Source: Anaerolineae bacterium
GTDB lineage: Bacteria > Chloroflexota > Anaerolineae > B4-G1 > DUEL01
Length of the DNA stretch: 15,051 nucleotides
Assembly: GCA_016926575.1 (NCBI GenBank)
Contig: JAFGOJ010000150.1
Coordinates: forward strand, 1 to 15,051
Direction of reading: 5' to 3'
Shown here: positions 1 to 7,823 of the stretch, one piece after another
Layout of the letters: every line of letters begins with the position of its first letter
Position numbering within the stretch: the first letter of the stretch is position 1
Notes under the pieces: model-generated
What the model saw: only the letters and a program-made list of their open reading frames with translations
Told to the model about the DNA's origin: nothing
Database searches by the model: none
Made by a program: the position numbers and the translations under genes

Positions 1-15
1 AGGGGCGGAGCCCCT
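1..15. repeat. Short GC-rich hairpin with GGA triloop
   Basis: Positions 1-6 (AGGGGC) and 10-15 (GCCCCT) are perfect inverted arms around a 3-base GGA loop. It lies beyond the 3' end of the minus-strand oxidase gene with no T-run, so it is either a weak terminator or a dispersed palindromic repeat unit. Part of the element may lie outside the window. Confidence 0.5.
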
Positions 16-33
16 GCAAGGCATTGTTAACCG

Positions 34-59
34 AGGGCGGCGGGTTTCAAACCCGCCCT
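34..59. repeat. Imperfect palindrome, possible bidirectional terminator or REP-like repeat
   Basis: The arm at 42-47 (GGGTTT) pairs with 49-54 (AAACCC), and AGGGC at 34-38 pairs with GCCCT at 55-59, leaving a 3-base bulge (39-41). It begins 33 bases past the stop codon of the minus-strand oxidase gene, so it could end that transcript. There is no T-run on the minus-strand side, and the shape resembles dispersed gene-end palindromes rather than a classic intrinsic terminator. Confidence 0.45.
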
Positions 60-91
60 ACAAAACCTTGGGCTATTTTCGAAGTAGCAGC

Positions 92-1753
92 TCAAGGAAC
101 GAGCACGCCGGGGTTCATGATCCCCTCAGGGTCGAGCGTCCGCTTGAGGGCTTTCAAGACGGCCATACCGACCGGTCCGATCTCTTCCCCCAGCCAGGGG
201 ACGCGGTCGCGGCCGATGCCCTGGTGGTGACTGAGGGTGCCCTCGGCTTCCAGAATCGCCTCCGTCGCCGCCTGTTTGATCTCCCACCACTGCTCAATCT
301 CTTGCCCCGGCATGCGCCTGCCCCAGAAGGTCGTGGTGAGGGATATGCCCCCTGGAGTGGCGTGGCCGAACCGCGTCATTACGTGCCCGGAACCCCCGCC
401 GCACGTTGGGATGGCAGCGTTGATAGCTGCGTTGATGACCTCGTAGAGATTGACGGCATTCGACCAGGTGGTTGCTGTGTCGAGCGTATCCACCATCATT
501 CCCATTGCCAGGATCGTGTCGCGCAGGTAGGGTTGGATGAAGCGGTCGCGCTTCCAGGACTCCCCGGCAGCCTGACCCAGGTGGAAGCCGTCGTAGGTGC
601 GGCAGGTCGCCACGGCCTGTTTGACCAGATTCTTGACGTAGGTCGCTTCACCTTCATAGCCTACGATGAGCAGGCAGCTCTCTCCGTTGGGGGCATACCC
701 CCGGCGGGAGAGGTACGCTTCGATCCCCCGGTCAGCCAGCCAGCGCCACCCCTGCGGTTCGTGGCTGAGCATCGACAAGACCGCCGTGTCGGCGGCGTCG
801 CTCAACGAGACGACGGTGGGAGGCGTCCCTTGTTGAACGAGGTCGCGCAGGGCGTTCAATCCGTCCGTCAGGCGGTGGAACAGCACGCCGTGGTATTCCT
901 GCGCTTCGGGTTGGGGGCGGACGCGCATCGTGGCTTCGGTGATGACGCCGTAGGCTCCCTCAGAGCCCAGGGCGAGGTGCAAGAGGCTGGGGCCGGTCGC
1001 CGCGGCTGGGATGTTCTTCGTCTCCAAGATTCCGGTCGGGGAGACCATCCGCACGGCCTGGGTCAGCGCTTCGATGGTGCCGTATCCGGTCGCCGCTTGC
1101 CCGGCGGAGCGGGTGGCGATCCATCCGCCCAGCGTGGAGCATTCGAAGGAGTGGGGGAAGTGGCCCAGGGTGAACCCACGTGCGTTGAGCGCCGCTTCCA
1201 ACTCAGGGCCGCGTGCGCCGGCCTGGATGCGCGCGGTCCACGAGTCGGTGTTCAGGGAGACGAGGTGGTTCAGCCGGCTCAGGTCCATCGTCACCGTTGG
1301 ATGGCGCTCCGGCTCTGGTTCGATCCCATTGGTCAGCGACGTGCCGCCGCCGAAGGGGATGATGGCGACCTCGCGGTCGGCGGCCCACGCGACGACGCCG
1401 GCGACCTGGCCCTCGTCGGCCGGGTAGACGACGACGTCCGGTGGGTTGGGGACGAGGCCGCGCTGGCAGCACACCAGATTGCGATACGATCTGCCGCAGG
1501 CGTGCTGCGCGCGGGCCAGTTTGTCGGTGCGGATGGCGTCTTCGGGAAGCAGTCGGCGGAGGGAGCGCAGCACCGGGTCGTCTATTCGAGGCGCATTGAG
1601 CGTGACGTCATCCAGTGGAATAGAAGCAGGTGGCTCGAGACCGTTGGGCAGGTCCAGCCACGCTTTGAGCATCGTTTGAAGTTGAGGGTAATCATCGAGA
1701 GGCAGGGGTTTCCCTGCCCCCCATCTCCACCAATACAGGTCAGGGGTGTCCAT
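92..1753 (-). CDS. FAD-binding oxidase, alkyldihydroxyacetonephosphate-synthase-like
   Basis: This 553-residue protein has the layout of the FAD-linked oxidase (PCMH-type) family that includes alkyl-DHAP synthase and D-lactate/glycolate dehydrogenases. The FAD-binding domain covers about residues 100-285, with PFGGGTSL at 133-140 and the flavin-contacting STLGGWIATRSAGQ region at 206-219. The C-terminal FAD-oxidase domain holds MVDTLDTATTW at 420-430 and the SHHQGIGRD motif at 508-516, whose paired histidines match the catalytic region of alkyl-DHAP synthases. No signal peptide or membrane segment is seen. The ATG start is preceded by AAGGAG (1757-1762 on the plus strand) with a short 3-base spacer. 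It is divergent from the dgk operon and has its own probable promoter. Ether-lipid synthesis is possible, but many bacterial members oxidise 2-hydroxy acids, so the substrate is open. Confidence 0.9.
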   Translation of the reverse strand: MDTPDLYWWRWGAGKPLPLDDYPQLQTMLKAWLDLPNGLEPPASIPLDDVTLNAPRIDDPVLRSLRRLLPEDAIRTDKLARAQHACGRSYRNLVCCQRGLVPNPPDVVVYPADEGQVAGVVAWAADREVAIIPFGGGTSLTNGIEPEPERHPTVTMDLSRLNHLVSLNTDSWTARIQAGARGPELEAALNARGFTLGHFPHSFECSTLGGWIATRSAGQAATGYGTIEALTQAVRMVSPTGILETKNIPAAATGPSLLHLALGSEGAYGVITEATMRVRPQPEAQEYHGVLFHRLTDGLNALRDLVQQGTPPTVVSLSDAADTAVLSMLSHEPQGWRWLADRGIEAYLSRRGYAPNGESCLLIVGYEGEATYVKNLVKQAVATCRTYDGFHLGQAAGESWKRDRFIQPYLRDTILAMGMMVDTLDTATTWSNAVNLYEVINAAINAAIPTCGGGSGHVMTRFGHATPGGISLTTTFWGRRMPGQEIEQWWEIKQAATEAILEAEGTLSHHQGIGRDRVPWLGEEIGPVGMAVLKALKRTLDPEGIMNPGVLVP

Positions 1754-1792
1754 AGACTCCTTGAATTACGAAAGTCGCGTGCGTACTCGATT

Positions 1793-1822
1793 ATTTTACC
1801 ATAACTCAGGCTGGCTGGTCAA
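1793..1822 (-). promoter_or_regulatory. Probable sigma70-type promoter for the FAD oxidase gene
   Basis: Read on the minus strand, TTGACC (1822 to 1817) is followed after 18 bases by TAAAAT (1798 to 1793), each 5 of 6 to consensus. Transcription would start near 1786, leaving a leader of about 32 bases. It lies in an AT-rich gap between divergent genes. Confidence 0.6.
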
Positions 1823-1848
1823 TCCTCCTTTTATCCTAGACTTAATTC

Positions 1849-1877
1849 TTGACTTTTCCCTTCTTCCAAAGTATCCT
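1849..1877 (+). promoter_or_regulatory. Probable sigma70-type promoter for the dgk operon
   Basis: TTGACT at 1849-1854 and TATCCT at 1872-1877 are separated by 17 bases, giving a start near 1884 and a leader of about 16 bases before the GTG at 1900. The -35 box coincides with an upstream in-frame TTG codon, which argues against translation starting there. Confidence 0.55.
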
Positions 1878-1888
1878 TAAGCGTGTGG

Positions 1889-1896
1889 AAGGAGGA
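1889..1896 (+). promoter_or_regulatory. Ribosome binding site that fixes the dgk start
   Basis: AAGGAGGA lies 3 bases before GTG at 1900. The spacing is tight, but the match to the anti-Shine-Dalgarno sequence is full, and no such site precedes the upstream in-frame TTG at 1849. Confidence 0.7.
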
Positions 1897-1899
1897 ACT

Positions 1900-2730
1900 G
1901 TGAACCGGCCTTTTTATATCGTCATTGAGGGTGTCATCGGCGTTGGCAAAACCACGCTCGCGCGGCTGCTTCAACCTCGATTCGATGCCGATCTGGTGCT
2001 GGAAGTCTTCGAGGAGAACCCATTCTTGCCGGGATTCTACGCCGATCGGGAACGCTTTGCGTTCCAGACGCAGATCTTCTTCCTGCTCAGCCGCTATCGG
2101 CAGCAGCAGTCGATTCGCAGGAACAGCCGTCCCCTCGTCGCCGACTACACCTTCGCCAAGGACTGGCTCTTCGCCCGCCTGAACCTGCAGGGTGAAGAGT
2201 TAAAGATGTACGAACGGGTGCATCACGCGCTGGCAGAGAAGGTGCTCAAGCCCGACCTGGTGGTCTACTTGCGCGCCAGCCACGCGGTGCTGATGGCTCG
2301 CATCGCCGCCCGCGACCGCCCCTACGAACGCGGCATGGACCCTCACTACATCGAGAGCCTGCGCCTGGCTTACGAGGACTACTTCGCCACTTACGACGCC
2401 ACCCCGCTCCTGGTGATAGAGACGGACGAGCGCGACTACGTGCTCTATCCCGAGGACCTGGCCTATGTCGAAGGGCGCGTCCGCACGGCGTTGAGCGCGG
2501 CAGAGGTGCGCGCGCGTGTGCCCTTAGATGGTGAAACCCCGCCTGCAGACCGCGTGCAACATTGGTCGCTGGTGGGGGAGTTCCTGGCCCTCACCGAATC
2601 GGTCGGCTCACTGGGCGCGGCGCTCTCCGCCCATCCCGAAGGCGCGTCTCCTGCGGTGGACGAAGCCCTGCGCGCCTCATCCGAGCGCTTGGGCCGCCTC
2701 CAGGCGCTGATCCAGGAGCAGCCGTCGTGA
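1900..2730 (+). CDS. dgk: Deoxynucleoside kinase, deoxyguanosine-kinase-like
   Basis: This 276-residue cytoplasmic kinase phosphorylates a deoxynucleoside with a nucleoside triphosphate in the salvage pathway. Visible motifs are the P-loop GVIGVGKT (11-18), the probable catalytic Glu35 before ENPFLPGFY, the DYTFAKD segment at 82-88, and an arginine-rich LID at 134-143 (RIAARDRPYE). The DY...KD variant in place of the DR(S/T) motif resembles Bacillus subtilis deoxyguanosine kinase as I remember it, hence the symbol. The usual family length is about 205-225 residues; here an extra tail of about 74 residues follows the core (203-276), rich in Ala and Glu and probably helical. GTG 1900 is chosen for its AAGGAGGA site; an in-frame TTG at 1849 falls in the promoter. 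The stop overlaps the next gene as GTGA. Substrate choice (dGuo versus other) is inferred. Confidence 0.85.
   Translation: MNRPFYIVIEGVIGVGKTTLARLLQPRFDADLVLEVFEENPFLPGFYADRERFAFQTQIFFLLSRYRQQQSIRRNSRPLVADYTFAKDWLFARLNLQGEELKMYERVHHALAEKVLKPDLVVYLRASHAVLMARIAARDRPYERGMDPHYIESLRLAYEDYFATYDATPLLVIETDERDYVLYPEDLAYVEGRVRTALSAAEVRARVPLDGETPPADRVQHWSLVGEFLALTESVGSLGAALSAHPEGASPAVDEALRASSERLGRLQALIQEQPS
2714..2718 (+). promoter_or_regulatory. Ribosome binding site that fixes the first histidine kinase start
   Basis: AGGAG lies 8 bases before GTG 2727, inside the end of dgk. It favours this start over an in-frame upstream ATG at 2562 that would overlap dgk by about 170 bases. Confidence 0.65.
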
Positions 2731-4577
2731 CGGCCTGGCTGACGCCGGCGCTCGTGTCTGGGGCGGTCTCACTGGCCATCCTGGTGACTGCCTACGGCTT
2801 CATGTGGCTGCGCGGCCGCCAGGCGAGCATGGAACTGTGGGGGAGCGGATGGGCCGCCTACGCCCTCCATTTCGTATCTCATGCGCTAGTTTTTGCCACT
2901 GGCGGCGCGCTGTGGCGCTTCGTCAGCCTCGCTGCGTTGGGGATTAGCAGCTTGTTCCTTTACGCCGGGAGCGCTGCGTTCGTCGGCAGACCTATGAAGC
3001 CGACGCGCTACGCCTGGGTGGCATTTCCAGCCTTGTGGGCGCTCTTCGTCTTCTTCGACCTCTCGGTCGACCCCCGCCTGGTGGGGATCCCCCTGTTCAT
3101 CTTCGTGGGGCTGGTGGACCTGCAGACGGCGCGACTGCTTCTGCGGCACGTCCACCTGGTGGAGAAGCGACCGAGTGGGGGGCTGGCGGCGCTCTTTTTG
3201 ATCTGGACGGCCCTCAAATTGACCCAACTGCTCGTTCCGCTCGCCGACTCGGCGTTTGCCATCATCCCGCTGCTGGCGAATGGCCTGGCTCTAGGGCTGG
3301 CGTTCTTCTTCGTCGCGGCGAGTTTGATCGAGGCGGAGCGGGAGGCGCGTCGGCGGGCCGAGCGACTCAAGACGCTGACCAATCTGAGCATCACCATCAG
3401 TCGCATCCTCTCACCCGACGAGATGTTGCGCGCCGCACTGGATGAGTTCGCCGCCCTGCTGGGCGCCGACACCGGCCTGGCGGTGGCGTTGGCGTGGCAC
3501 TCGGAAGACGACCCAGGCCTGGAGTTCGTGGTAGGGCGAGGACTGCACCCTGACTGTCACACCCTCTCCCGCAGCGGCGCGTGTGCTTGCAACGTTGCCT
3601 TACAGACGGGCCAGATCGTCTCGCCGCAGGGGCCGCTTCTACCGCCACCGATGGACGCGACGGCCTGCCCGGTCAACGTCGCCATCCCATTGGCCACCGG
3701 AGACCGCATCGTGGGCGCGATTGCCGCGAGCCTGCCGCCGGATTACCGCCTGACGGACGGCGAGATGCGGACGCTGGAGGCCATCGGGCGGCAGGTGGGC
3801 ATCGCCCTGGCAAACGCCCGCCTCTACAAAGAGCTCGAAGGGCAGACCGAGAAGCTCCACCGCGCATTCACCCAGTTGGAACAGCTCGACCAACTGCGGA
3901 ACCAAATCGCCCAAAACGTGAGCCACGAACTGCGCACCCCGCTGACGTTGATCCAGGGCTACACCGAACTTCTCGTCAACGGTGACCTGGGAACCGTTTC
4001 CCCCGCTCAGCAGGATGCTTTGGAGACGATCCACGACCGGGCCGTGGCGCTGAGTCAAATCGTCTATACCCTGACCTCTCTGCAAGCTCTGCCGCGCGAG
4101 GCGCTGGCGTTGCGACCGCTGCTCCTGGCCGAGGTCGTCGAGGAGCTGCTGGGCGATTACGCGAAACGCGCCGAGCGGGCGGGGGTTCACTTCGAGCGGG
4201 ACTTCTCGCCTGGGTTGCCGCCGATCATGGTTGACCGGGACCGTCTCCGGCTGGCCCTCCTGCACCTGATCGACAACGCGATCAAGTTCAGCCCTGGCGG
4301 CGGGCGCATCTGGGTGCGTGTGTGGCGAGAGAACAGCCACCTCTACGTCTCCATCAAAGACGAAGGCGTCGGCATCGCCCCCGAACATATGAGTATGATC
4401 TTCGAACGATTCTACCAGGCCGATGGATCGTCGACGCGCCGCTTCGGCGGCATGGGCGTCGGGCTGGCCCTGGTGTGGGAAGTGGTCGAGGCGCACGGCG
4501 GGGGGGTCAGTGTCGACAGTGAGCCGGGCAAGGGCAGTACCTTTACCGTCAGCATTCCAATTCAGGGAGCGTCATAA
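2727..4577 (+). CDS. Membrane histidine kinase with multi-TM sensor and GAF domain
   Basis: The 616-residue protein begins with about seven hydrophobic segments (residues 7-200), followed by a short charged linker, a GAF domain (about 218-368), HisKA and HATPase domains. The H-box SHELRTPL places the phospho-accepting His at 400; the N-box has Asn517, the G1 box DEGVGI starts at Asp545, and GMGVGLAL follows. It should autophosphorylate and pass the phosphate to a response regulator, but none is encoded nearby. The GAF domain carries Cys277, Cys286, Cys288 and Cys314, a grouping that could bind a metal or sense redox state. GTG 2727 overlaps the dgk stop (GTGA) and has AGGAG 8 bases upstream. 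The next gene starts directly after its stop codon. The signal sensed is unknown. Confidence 0.9.
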   Translation: MTAWLTPALVSGAVSLAILVTAYGFMWLRGRQASMELWGSGWAAYALHFVSHALVFATGGALWRFVSLAALGISSLFLYAGSAAFVGRPMKPTRYAWVAFPALWALFVFFDLSVDPRLVGIPLFIFVGLVDLQTARLLLRHVHLVEKRPSGGLAALFLIWTALKLTQLLVPLADSAFAIIPLLANGLALGLAFFFVAASLIEAEREARRRAERLKTLTNLSITISRILSPDEMLRAALDEFAALLGADTGLAVALAWHSEDDPGLEFVVGRGLHPDCHTLSRSGACACNVALQTGQIVSPQGPLLPPPMDATACPVNVAIPLATGDRIVGAIAASLPPDYRLTDGEMRTLEAIGRQVGIALANARLYKELEGQTEKLHRAFTQLEQLDQLRNQIAQNVSHELRTPLTLIQGYTELLVNGDLGTVSPAQQDALETIHDRAVALSQIVYTLTSLQALPREALALRPLLLAEVVEELLGDYAKRAERAGVHFERDFSPGLPPIMVDRDRLRLALLHLIDNAIKFSPGGGRIWVRVWRENSHLYVSIKDEGVGIAPEHMSMIFERFYQADGSSTRRFGGMGVGLALVWEVVEAHGGGVSVDSEPGKGSTFTVSIPIQGAS

Positions 4578-5216
4578 ATGGGAAAGTGGTTCGTCGCCGT
4601 CGCAGGCAACATCGGCGTTGGAAAATCCAGCCTCACCGGGCTGTTGAGCGAGCGGCTGGACTGGGAGCCGTTCTTCGAGGCCGTGACCGACAACCCCTAC
4701 CTGGCCGATTTCTACGACAATATGCGCCATTGGAGTTTCCACTCCCAGGTCTTCTTTCTCTCGCGCCGGCTGCGCCACCAACACCAACTGCTCCAGCGAC
4801 CCAATTCGGTGGTGCAAGACCGCACCGTCTACGAAGACGCGGAGATTTTCGCCCGCAACCTCTACCTTCAGGGCTTGATGGCCGAGCGCGATTACCAGAG
4901 CTACCGCGAGCTGTACGAGGTGCTCACCCTGCTCCTGCCCCCGCCGGACCTGGTGGTCTACCTGCGCGCCTCGGTGCCCACGCTTCAGAGTCGCATCGCC
5001 AACCGGGGGCGCTCCTTCGAGCGCGCCATCAGCATCGACTACCTGGAACAGTTGAACACCCTCTACGATGAGTGGATCGACGGCTTCGAATCGTGCCCCG
5101 TGCTCACCTTGCCTGCCGATAACCTCGACTTCGTGGCGAACCCCAGCCATCTGGACCTGATCGTCGAGCGTATCCTGGATAAGCTGCAAGGTCAGGAGGA
5201 GGTCGTCTTCCCGTGA
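4578..5216 (+). CDS. dck: Deoxynucleoside kinase, deoxyadenosine/deoxycytidine-kinase-like
   Basis: This 212-residue kinase belongs to the same family as the product of the gene at 1900 but to the other branch. It has P-loop GNIGVGKS (10-17), probable catalytic Glu34 before the DNPYL motif, the classical D-R-T motif at 81-83 followed by VYEDAEIFA, and a LID at 139-148 (RIANRGRSFE). The QDR(S/T)xYED wording is typical of Bacillus Dck-type dAdo/dCyd kinases, whereas the first kinase has the Dgk-type wording. The length is normal for the family. The ATG follows the preceding TAA with no gap; GGGAG at 4565-4569 gives an 8-base spacer. The end overlaps the next gene as GTGA. Related paired kinases in lactobacilli form heterodimers, so an association with the first kinase is possible but not shown here. 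Confidence 0.88.
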   Translation: MGKWFVAVAGNIGVGKSSLTGLLSERLDWEPFFEAVTDNPYLADFYDNMRHWSFHSQVFFLSRRLRHQHQLLQRPNSVVQDRTVYEDAEIFARNLYLQGLMAERDYQSYRELYEVLTLLLPPPDLVVYLRASVPTLQSRIANRGRSFERAISIDYLEQLNTLYDEWIDGFESCPVLTLPADNLDFVANPSHLDLIVERILDKLQGQEEVVFP

Positions 5217-7822
5217 GCGGGCTCGCATGTATCACCTCCCCCCAAGACGACATCGCGCCGGAAGAGCGCCTGTTGTTCTTGGAGCGCGTGGGGCAGGAAC
5301 TGGCCGCCGGGTTGGACCTATTGGGCGTGGCGCGCCGGGCCCTGGCCTTGAGCGTGCAGGCGGTCGACGCCGACGCCGGCACGCTGTTGTTGTCCGACGA
5401 GCGCCAGCGCCTGGCCCTGGCGACGTTCTTCTGCGATGGCAAGTTCCGCTCCCCCAATCTGGACGATGCCCGGGCGCTGCTCAAGAGCGAGCTGGCGCGG
5501 CAGGTGATCGAAAGGGGCAAGATCACCTCGCTGCCCGACGTGGATGCCTACCCCCATTGGGCGCCTGGGTTTTTCGAGAAGTGCGAGGCGCGACCGCGCT
5601 CCGCCTTGTGCGTCCCTCTCGCCATCCCCCATCGCCTGGTCGGCGTGCTCATCTGTGCGCATTCCACCCCCGACTACTTCGACGCGGAGAAGGTGGAGAC
5701 GCTGCGCATCATCGCCAACCAGGCCGGGCTGGCGCTGGAGAACGCGCGCCTCTTCGAGGCGGAGGAGCACCGCCGCCACCTGGCCGACATGCTCAGCGAA
5801 ATCGCCGGCAAGCTCGCCGCCACGCTCGACCTCGACGAGGTGTTGAATCTGATCCTGGCCTACCTGGGGCGCGTGGTCGTCTACGACAGCGCCGCGATTT
5901 TCCTGCGCCAGGGCCAGGAACTGACCACCCGCGCCTGGCGTGGGTTCGAAAACGACCAGGCGGTGCGCGATCTCACCTTTTTTACCCACAGCGACCATAT
6001 CCTGGCGCGTGTCATCGCCTCTCACGAACCGGTGGTCTGCGACGATGTGCAGCACGAACCGGGTTGGAGGAACGTCAGCGGCATCCCGCCCATTCGCGGC
6101 TGGATCGGCGCGCCGCTGCGCGCCCGCGGTGAGGTGATCGGCGTCCTCACCGTCGACAGCTACGAGATCGGCGCGTATGGGGCGGAAGACGCGCGCGTCG
6201 TCGCGGCCTTCGCCGACCACGTCGCCATCGCCGTCGCCAACGCCCGCCTGTGGCAGCAGATTCGCCGCCGCCTGAACGAAGTGGCCTTCCTCTACCAGAC
6301 CAGCCAGGCACTGACCGCCTCCCTCTACCTCGATGAGGTGTTGCACTCGTTGATGACCAACGTCAAGGACCACTTCCGCGTCGCGGCCGCCTCGGTGGCG
6401 CTGGTGGACGAGGAAACCCGCGAACTGGTCTTCCGCGTCGCCGTCGGCGCGGCCGCCGATTACGTGGTGGGTATGCGCCTTCCGCCCGGCGAGGGTATCG
6501 CCGGGTGGGTGGTCAAGTCAGGCCAACCGCTCCTCGTTCCCGCTGCCCGTGGCGACGCGCGCTTCTGCAATAAGGTGGAAAAAGCCACCGACTTCCAGAC
6601 CGAGATGATGATGGCCGTCCCCATCCGTTTGGGCGACGACGTGATCGGCGTCATCGAGGCGATCAACCCTCTCGGAGGGCCGCTGGACGACGACGACATG
6701 CGCCTGCTGCTCAACGTCGGCGCGCTGGCCGCCAGCGCCATCCAGAACGCGCGCCACTTCACCCGCGCCCGAGACGCCGAACAGCGCTACGCCAGCCTGT
6801 TCGAGAACAGCGCCGACCCCGTCGTCATCACCGACGCGGCCGGCATCGTCACCGACGCCAACCTCAAGCTGTGCGAAATGCTGGGGTACGAAAAGCATCT
6901 GCTCGTGGGCCAGGAGCTGGCCCACTTCCACCGCGACCCCGACGTGACGCGCGAACAGCTATTTCGTGCTCTCCAGGGAGAAAATATCTGCTATAATGTA
7001 GATGCAATCGCTCGCAACGGCACGATTGTGCCGTTCGAAGTGCGCGCGACGCAGATCTTTCACAGCACCCGCCCGTACATCCAGTGGATCTGCCACGACC
7101 TCTCCGAGCGATTGGAGCTGGAGCAGGCCCGCGAGGACCTGACGCACATGATCATCCACGACCTGCGCAACCCGCTCGCGTCGATCATGAGCGGGCTGGA
7201 ATTGATCCGCACGGCCGTCGTCGACGGCGATACGACGATGCCGCTGGAACGCATCTTCAACGTCGCCCAGCGCAGTGGAGACCGGTTGTACTTTCTGATC
7301 GGTTCGCTGCTCGATCTGGCCCGCCTGGAACAGGGCCAGGTCGAGCTGAACGTCCAGCCCATCGACGTGGCCGGTATGGTCGACGAAGTGATCGATCAAA
7401 TCCGGCCTGTCGTGGCCACGCGACAGTTGAATCTGGAGCGGCTCGTCTCCGACGACCTGGCCCCTCTCTATGGAGACTGGGACCTGCTCCAGCGGGTGCT
7501 GCTCAATCTGCTCGATAACGCGACCAAGTTCACGCCGGGCGGAGGCACGGTGCGCGTCGAGGTGACCCAACCTGACGCGGAGATGATCCAGTTTGCCGTC
7601 TCCGACACCGGCTCGGGCATCGCGCCGGAGCACCACCAATACGTCTTCGATCGCTTCGCCCGCGTGACGGACCGGCGCGTGCGTGGCACCGGCTTGGGGC
7701 TGACGATGTGTAAGCTGGCCGTAGAAGCCCACGGCGGCCGCATCTGGGTGGAGAGCGAAATCGACCGGGGCGCGACGTTCAAGTTCGTCCTGCCTGCTGA
7801 GAAAACGGAGAGGAGCGTGTAG
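5213..7822 (+). CDS. Soluble GAF-GAF-GAF-PAS sensor histidine kinase
   Basis: The 869-residue protein has no membrane segment. Three GAF domains occupy about residues 16-180, 190-347 and 352-515, each ending in the typical ALENARL or ASAIQNARHF helix. A PAS domain spans about 523-632 and a HisKA domain follows, with the H-box HDLRNPL starting at His649. The N-box LLNLLDNATKF is at about 763-773, DTGSGIAPEH near 798 and GTGLGL near 824. The kinase core is complete, so it should be active in phosphotransfer. Its H-box (HDLRNPL) differs in type from that of the kinase at 2727 (HELRTPL), so the two are not recent duplicates. The start is GTG 5213, overlapping the dck stop, with AGGAGGAGG at 5194-5202. 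No response regulator is present in the window. The ligands of the GAF and PAS domains cannot be told from sequence. Confidence 0.9.
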   Translation: MSGLACITSPQDDIAPEERLLFLERVGQELAAGLDLLGVARRALALSVQAVDADAGTLLLSDERQRLALATFFCDGKFRSPNLDDARALLKSELARQVIERGKITSLPDVDAYPHWAPGFFEKCEARPRSALCVPLAIPHRLVGVLICAHSTPDYFDAEKVETLRIIANQAGLALENARLFEAEEHRRHLADMLSEIAGKLAATLDLDEVLNLILAYLGRVVVYDSAAIFLRQGQELTTRAWRGFENDQAVRDLTFFTHSDHILARVIASHEPVVCDDVQHEPGWRNVSGIPPIRGWIGAPLRARGEVIGVLTVDSYEIGAYGAEDARVVAAFADHVAIAVANARLWQQIRRRLNEVAFLYQTSQALTASLYLDEVLHSLMTNVKDHFRVAAASVALVDEETRELVFRVAVGAAADYVVGMRLPPGEGIAGWVVKSGQPLLVPAARGDARFCNKVEKATDFQTEMMMAVPIRLGDDVIGVIEAINPLGGPLDDDDMRLLLNVGALAASAIQNARHFTRARDAEQRYASLFENSADPVVITDAAGIVTDANLKLCEMLGYEKHLLVGQELAHFHRDPDVTREQLFRALQGENICYNVDAIARNGTIVPFEVRATQIFHSTRPYIQWICHDLSERLELEQAREDLTHMIIHDLRNPLASIMSGLELIRTAVVDGDTTMPLERIFNVAQRSGDRLYFLIGSLLDLARLEQGQVELNVQPIDVAGMVDEVIDQIRPVVATRQLNLERLVSDDLAPLYGDWDLLQRVLLNLLDNATKFTPGGGTVRVEVTQPDAEMIQFAVSDTGSGIAPEHHQYVFDRFARVTDRRVRGTGLGLTMCKLAVEAHGGRIWVESEIDRGATFKFVLPAEKTERSV

Positions 7823-7823
7823 T

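Noticed and set aside
68..1804. Long plus-strand open frame of 578 codons opposite the FAD oxidase gene
   Set aside because: It lies antisense to a gene with clear family motifs and its translation is rich in Arg/Gly/Ala without recognisable domains, as expected for a GC-rich shadow frame.
2562..2726. Longer N-terminus for the membrane histidine kinase from ATG 2562
   Set aside because: It would overlap dgk by about 170 bases and add Arg-rich, non-homologous residues; GTG 2727 has a proper ribosome site and a typical 4-base overlap.
3639..4496. Minus-strand frame of 285 codons inside the first histidine kinase
   Set aside because: It is antisense to the conserved GAF, HisKA and HATPase motifs and shows no domain of its own.
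4500..4506. Run of seven G in the HATPase region of the first histidine kinase as a phase-variation tract
   Set aside because: The frame is intact and encodes the ordinary AHGGG.SV segment; a 7-base run in a GC-rich gene is not enough to claim slippage. The same applies to the G7 run at 10543-10549 in the TPR gene.
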